From Jutongia huaianensis (GTDB lineage Bacteria; Bacillota; Clostridia; Lachnospirales; Lachnospiraceae), in the NCBI RefSeq assembly GCF_014384985.1, contig NZ_JACRSX010000003.1:1-64000 (forward strand): a stretch of DNA of 64,000 bases, written 5' to 3'. The notes beneath the pieces were generated by a model. It was not told the origin of the DNA, did no database searches, and saw only the letters and a list, made by a program, of their open reading frames with translations. Position 1 is the first letter of the stretch. Each line of letters begins with the position of its first letter. Shown in pieces: positions 61,901-64,000 of this stretch. The position numbers and the translations under genes were made by a program.

Positions 61901-64000
61901 ATGTATGACGAGAAAATGATTGAAGACAGTCTGGCGTTTGCAGAGGAGATCAGAGCCAGACTGGAAGGAAAAAAGGCGGGGGAATCCTCATCTCGTCCGG
62001 TGCAGTCTAAGCCGGTAAGCCAGACACGTCCGGTTCAGCAGACTGCCGATCAGAAGCTTTCCCAGCAGCAGGCAATGTCTGCACAGACACATCCGGCACA
62101 GAAGGCGGCTGCCCGTCAGATACAGCTGGGACAGCCCATGTCATCCGGTACGGCCGGGCAGGGACAAATGAAATCTATGCAGGGGAATTTTGCTCAGTCA
62201 GTGAGAACACAGCAGTCAGTATCAAGGCAGACTGCGATGCCGCAGGCACAGGGGCAGAACCGTCCGGCACAGAGGGATATATCAGGACAGACGAGAAGAT
62301 CACAACAGACTCAGCCGGTAAGATCACAGCAGCCACAGTCAGGCCAGGCTGTGATGCCGCAGGCACCGGGTCAAAGCCGTCCGATGCAGCAGAATATGTC
62401 AGGACAGGTAACGTCTGCGCAGCAGCCGTCAGGGCAGATAAAATCCGGACAAAATATACAGCCACAGAGTGTATCCGGACAGACGAGGAGACCACAACAG
62501 ACTCAGCCGGCAAGATCACAGCAGCTACAGTCAGGCCAGGCTGTGATGCCAAAGGCACCGGGTCAAAGCCGTCCGGTACAACAAAATGTATCGGGACAGA
62601 CTGCGGCAGCATCGGTTTCAGATCAGAGCCGTCCGGTGCAGCAGAATATGGCAGGACAGGTGACATCTGCACAGCAGCCGTCAGGGCAGATAAAATCCGG
62701 ACAAAATATACAGCCACAAAGTGTATCAGGGCAGGTGATGAGAGCGCAGCAGACTCAGCCGGCGGGATCGCAGCAGCTTCGGTCAGGCCAGACTGTGATG
62801 CCACAGGCACCGGGAAAGAGACGCCAGATACAGCAGAATACACCCGGACAGCCGGCTTCTATGCAGCAGAGTGTTTTGCCACAGGGACAGATTACACGAC
62901 AGAGCATACCGGATCAGACACCGATCCCGTCTGTGGACGCAAATGTGACAGAGGCACAGCAGCCGGAGCTTCAGCAGGCAGAGGTGCCAAAACCGGAGAA
63001 GACACAAAAAGAGCATTTAATCTCTGTCAGTACATCTACTTCCAGACCGGTCAGATCAAAATCATCTGCTTTGGAAACTATTTCAGAGGAAACGAAACCA
63101 ATGGATGAGGAGCAGGATCATACCGTAGAGATTACCATTAAGCTGGATGTAGCAGGGATCAAAAAGAAATTTTCTGATTTAAAGAAAAAGCTTGCTCCGG
63201 AGGAACGGACTCTGGAGGATGTCAATGCTGCCATGGAGCAAAACCGTCAGCTTCAGGCAGAAAAACAGCAGGAAAACAGCGAAACAGCGGCCCAAAAGGG
63301 AGCGGAACTTGCACACAAGGCCGCCTCAACGGCAAGTGGTATTGGTAAAAGGGTGACAGGCCTGCTTCGAAAGAGACAGGAATCAGCAGCTACCTTAGAG
63401 GGAGAGGCGGTTACTGCAGAGGGAGAAATGATCAATCCTGTAGACGGGCAAGCCGTTGATGGGCAGATCGTCCAGCTGGAGGGAGAAGCAGTAGAAGAAA
63501 ATCGTTTTGCAGAGAAAATACAGGATCTGAAGGAAGTGATTCCTCAAAAGGCAGGAAAAGCATCTCATTTGTTGACGAATATTATTATCATTGCTTTTTG
63601 TATTGGAATTGCATACTTCCTTGCTTCCTTTGTAACAAATTATGTGGCATACCAGACACCGGTAGAAGGAGAATCCATGGAGCCGACTCTGACAGATGGA
63701 GACAGTGTTGTGATCCAGAGATTGTCATATTATTTTACAGATCCAAAGCGATATGATGTTGTGGTATTTCCTGTAAATTATAACAGTGAGTCACAGGAGA
63801 AAACCTATTATATTAAACGGGTCATCGGATTACCGGGAGAGACCGTTCAGATCATTGATGGCAGTGTTTATATCAATAACGAAAAGCTGACGGACGATAA
63901 ATATTCTTCCACGACGATCAATGAAGCGGGAATTGCAGAGAATCCGCTGGTGTTGGGTGAAAATCAGTATTTTGTTATGGGAGATAACCGGAATATGAGT
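61901..64000 (+). CDS. Signal peptidase I with very long Gln-rich repeat extension (3' end outside window)
   Basis: An open frame from ATG 61901 to the last base, 700 codons without a stop. Residues about 1-370 are Gln/Pro/Ser-rich low-complexity sequence containing long near-identical blocks (see findings). About 370-555 is charged and Ala/Glu/Lys-rich, about 558-580 is a membrane helix, and the rest is a signal peptidase I domain with nucleophile S592 in GESMEPTL and base K639 in YYIKRVIGLPG, then GDNRNMS at the edge. So the catalytic part is intact, and about 560 residues would lie on the cytoplasmic side. AGGGGG precedes the ATG by about 10 bases. Confidence 0.88.
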   Translation, partial: MYDEKMIEDSLAFAEEIRARLEGKKAGESSSRPVQSKPVSQTRPVQQTADQKLSQQQAMSAQTHPAQKAAARQIQLGQPMSSGTAGQGQMKSMQGNFAQSVRTQQSVSRQTAMPQAQGQNRPAQRDISGQTRRSQQTQPVRSQQPQSGQAVMPQAPGQSRPMQQNMSGQVTSAQQPSGQIKSGQNIQPQSVSGQTRRPQQTQPARSQQLQSGQAVMPKAPGQSRPVQQNVSGQTAAASVSDQSRPVQQNMAGQVTSAQQPSGQIKSGQNIQPQSVSGQVMRAQQTQPAGSQQLRSGQTVMPQAPGKRRQIQQNTPGQPASMQQSVLPQGQITRQSIPDQTPIPSVDANVTEAQQPELQQAEVPKPEKTQKEHLISVSTSTSRPVRSKSSALETISEETKPMDEEQDHTVEITIKLDVAGIKKKFSDLKKKLAPEERTLEDVNAAMEQNRQLQAEKQQENSETAAQKGAELAHKAASTASGIGKRVTGLLRKRQESAATLEGEAVTAEGEMINPVDGQAVDGQIVQLEGEAVEENRFAEKIQDLKEVIPQKAGKASHLLTNIIIIAFCIGIAYFLASFVTNYVAYQTPVEGESMEPTLTDGDSVVIQRLSYYFTDPKRYDVVVFPVNYNSESQEKTYYIKRVIGLPGETVQIIDGSVYINNEKLTDDKYSSTTINEAGIAENPLVLGENQYFVMGDNRNMS
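62213..62830 (+). repeat. Repeated coding blocks in the Gln-rich region
   Basis: The block CAGTCAGGCCAGGCTGTGAT recurs at 62336, 62528 and, diverged, 62780 (and a weaker one near 62213). The block starting CAGCAGCCGTCAGGGCAGAT occurs at 62420 and again at 62672, 252 bp (84 codons) later. Spacings of 192 and 252 bp are multiples of three, so the frame is kept. This looks like recent segmental duplication with partial loss. Confidence 0.8.

Noticed and set aside
62175..62843. 222-codon frame on the minus strand
   Set aside because: Antisense to the Gln-rich coding repeats; low-complexity mirror of CAG/CCG codons, no ribosome binding site.

Overview
The window looks like a chromosome segment of a Gram-positive, strictly anaerobic, butyrate-forming gut bacterium of the Clostridia, most likely family Lachnospiraceae. 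The evidence is a complete butyryl-CoA gene set (thl-crt-hbd-bcd-etfB-etfA) with a But-type CoA-transferase, a type III glutamine synthetase, a NitR-like ANTAR regulator, RemA, ScpAB, formate-THF ligase, AGGAGG ribosome binding sites, and tRNA genes that do not encode CCA. Species cannot be named from the sequence alone. Two-thirds or more of the genes are core housekeeping genes on the + strand.

Layout. 1-3.9 kb is an AT-rich accessory stretch: an AlbA_2/HATPase regulator-like protein followed by a two-gene Septu (PtuA ATPase + PtuB HNH nuclease) phage-defence module bracketed by two near-identical 27-bp palindromes. 4.0-14.0 kb is a nitrogen/carbamoyl-phosphate island: a GlnA homologue that lacks most catalytic metal ligands, an ANTAR antiterminator with a degenerate receiver, carAB, and convergently carbamate kinase and glutamine synthetase III. 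The glnN leader carries an intrinsic terminator overlapped by an ANTAR-like hexaloop hairpin. I propose that the dead GlnA, NitR and this leader form one regulatory circuit. 14-21 kb holds lrgAB, an AI-2E-type exporter, yloC-remA-gmk-rpoZ, a signal peptidase I fused to an amidase, and two tRNA-Glu genes.

21-31 kb holds traX, L21-prp-L27, obg, a degenerate site-2-protease-like protein, scpA, scpB, rpsO, pnp, a ClpP/TepA-like protease, a gene remnant and uppP. 31-42.6 kb holds ftsK with two overlapping ATP-grasp ligase genes, fhs, an ECF transporter S component, a class V aminotransferase, holA, tRNA-Leu and a parvulin-like lipid-side foldase. 42.6-50 kb holds a fused PurL/PurQ, two tRNA-Gly genes, a zinc-ribbon/DUF5685/J-domain cluster, a ThyX-like orphan, and a 79-bp tandem repeat with compensatory stem changes. 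50-58.3 kb is the butyrate locus, with an FlK-like thioesterase and the CoA-transferase next to it. 58.3-64 kb holds a second uppP, mecA, a signal peptidase I homologue lacking both catalytic residues, rbgA, and a third signal peptidase with a very long Gln-rich repeat region that runs off the end.

The most unusual items are (1) the pseudo-glutamine synthetase/ANTAR/attenuator circuit, (2) three atypical signal peptidase I proteins (fused, dead, and giant), (3) the palindrome-bracketed Septu module, and (4) repeated leader and hairpin elements. All assignments come from reading the sequence and from remembered family features. No database search was run.
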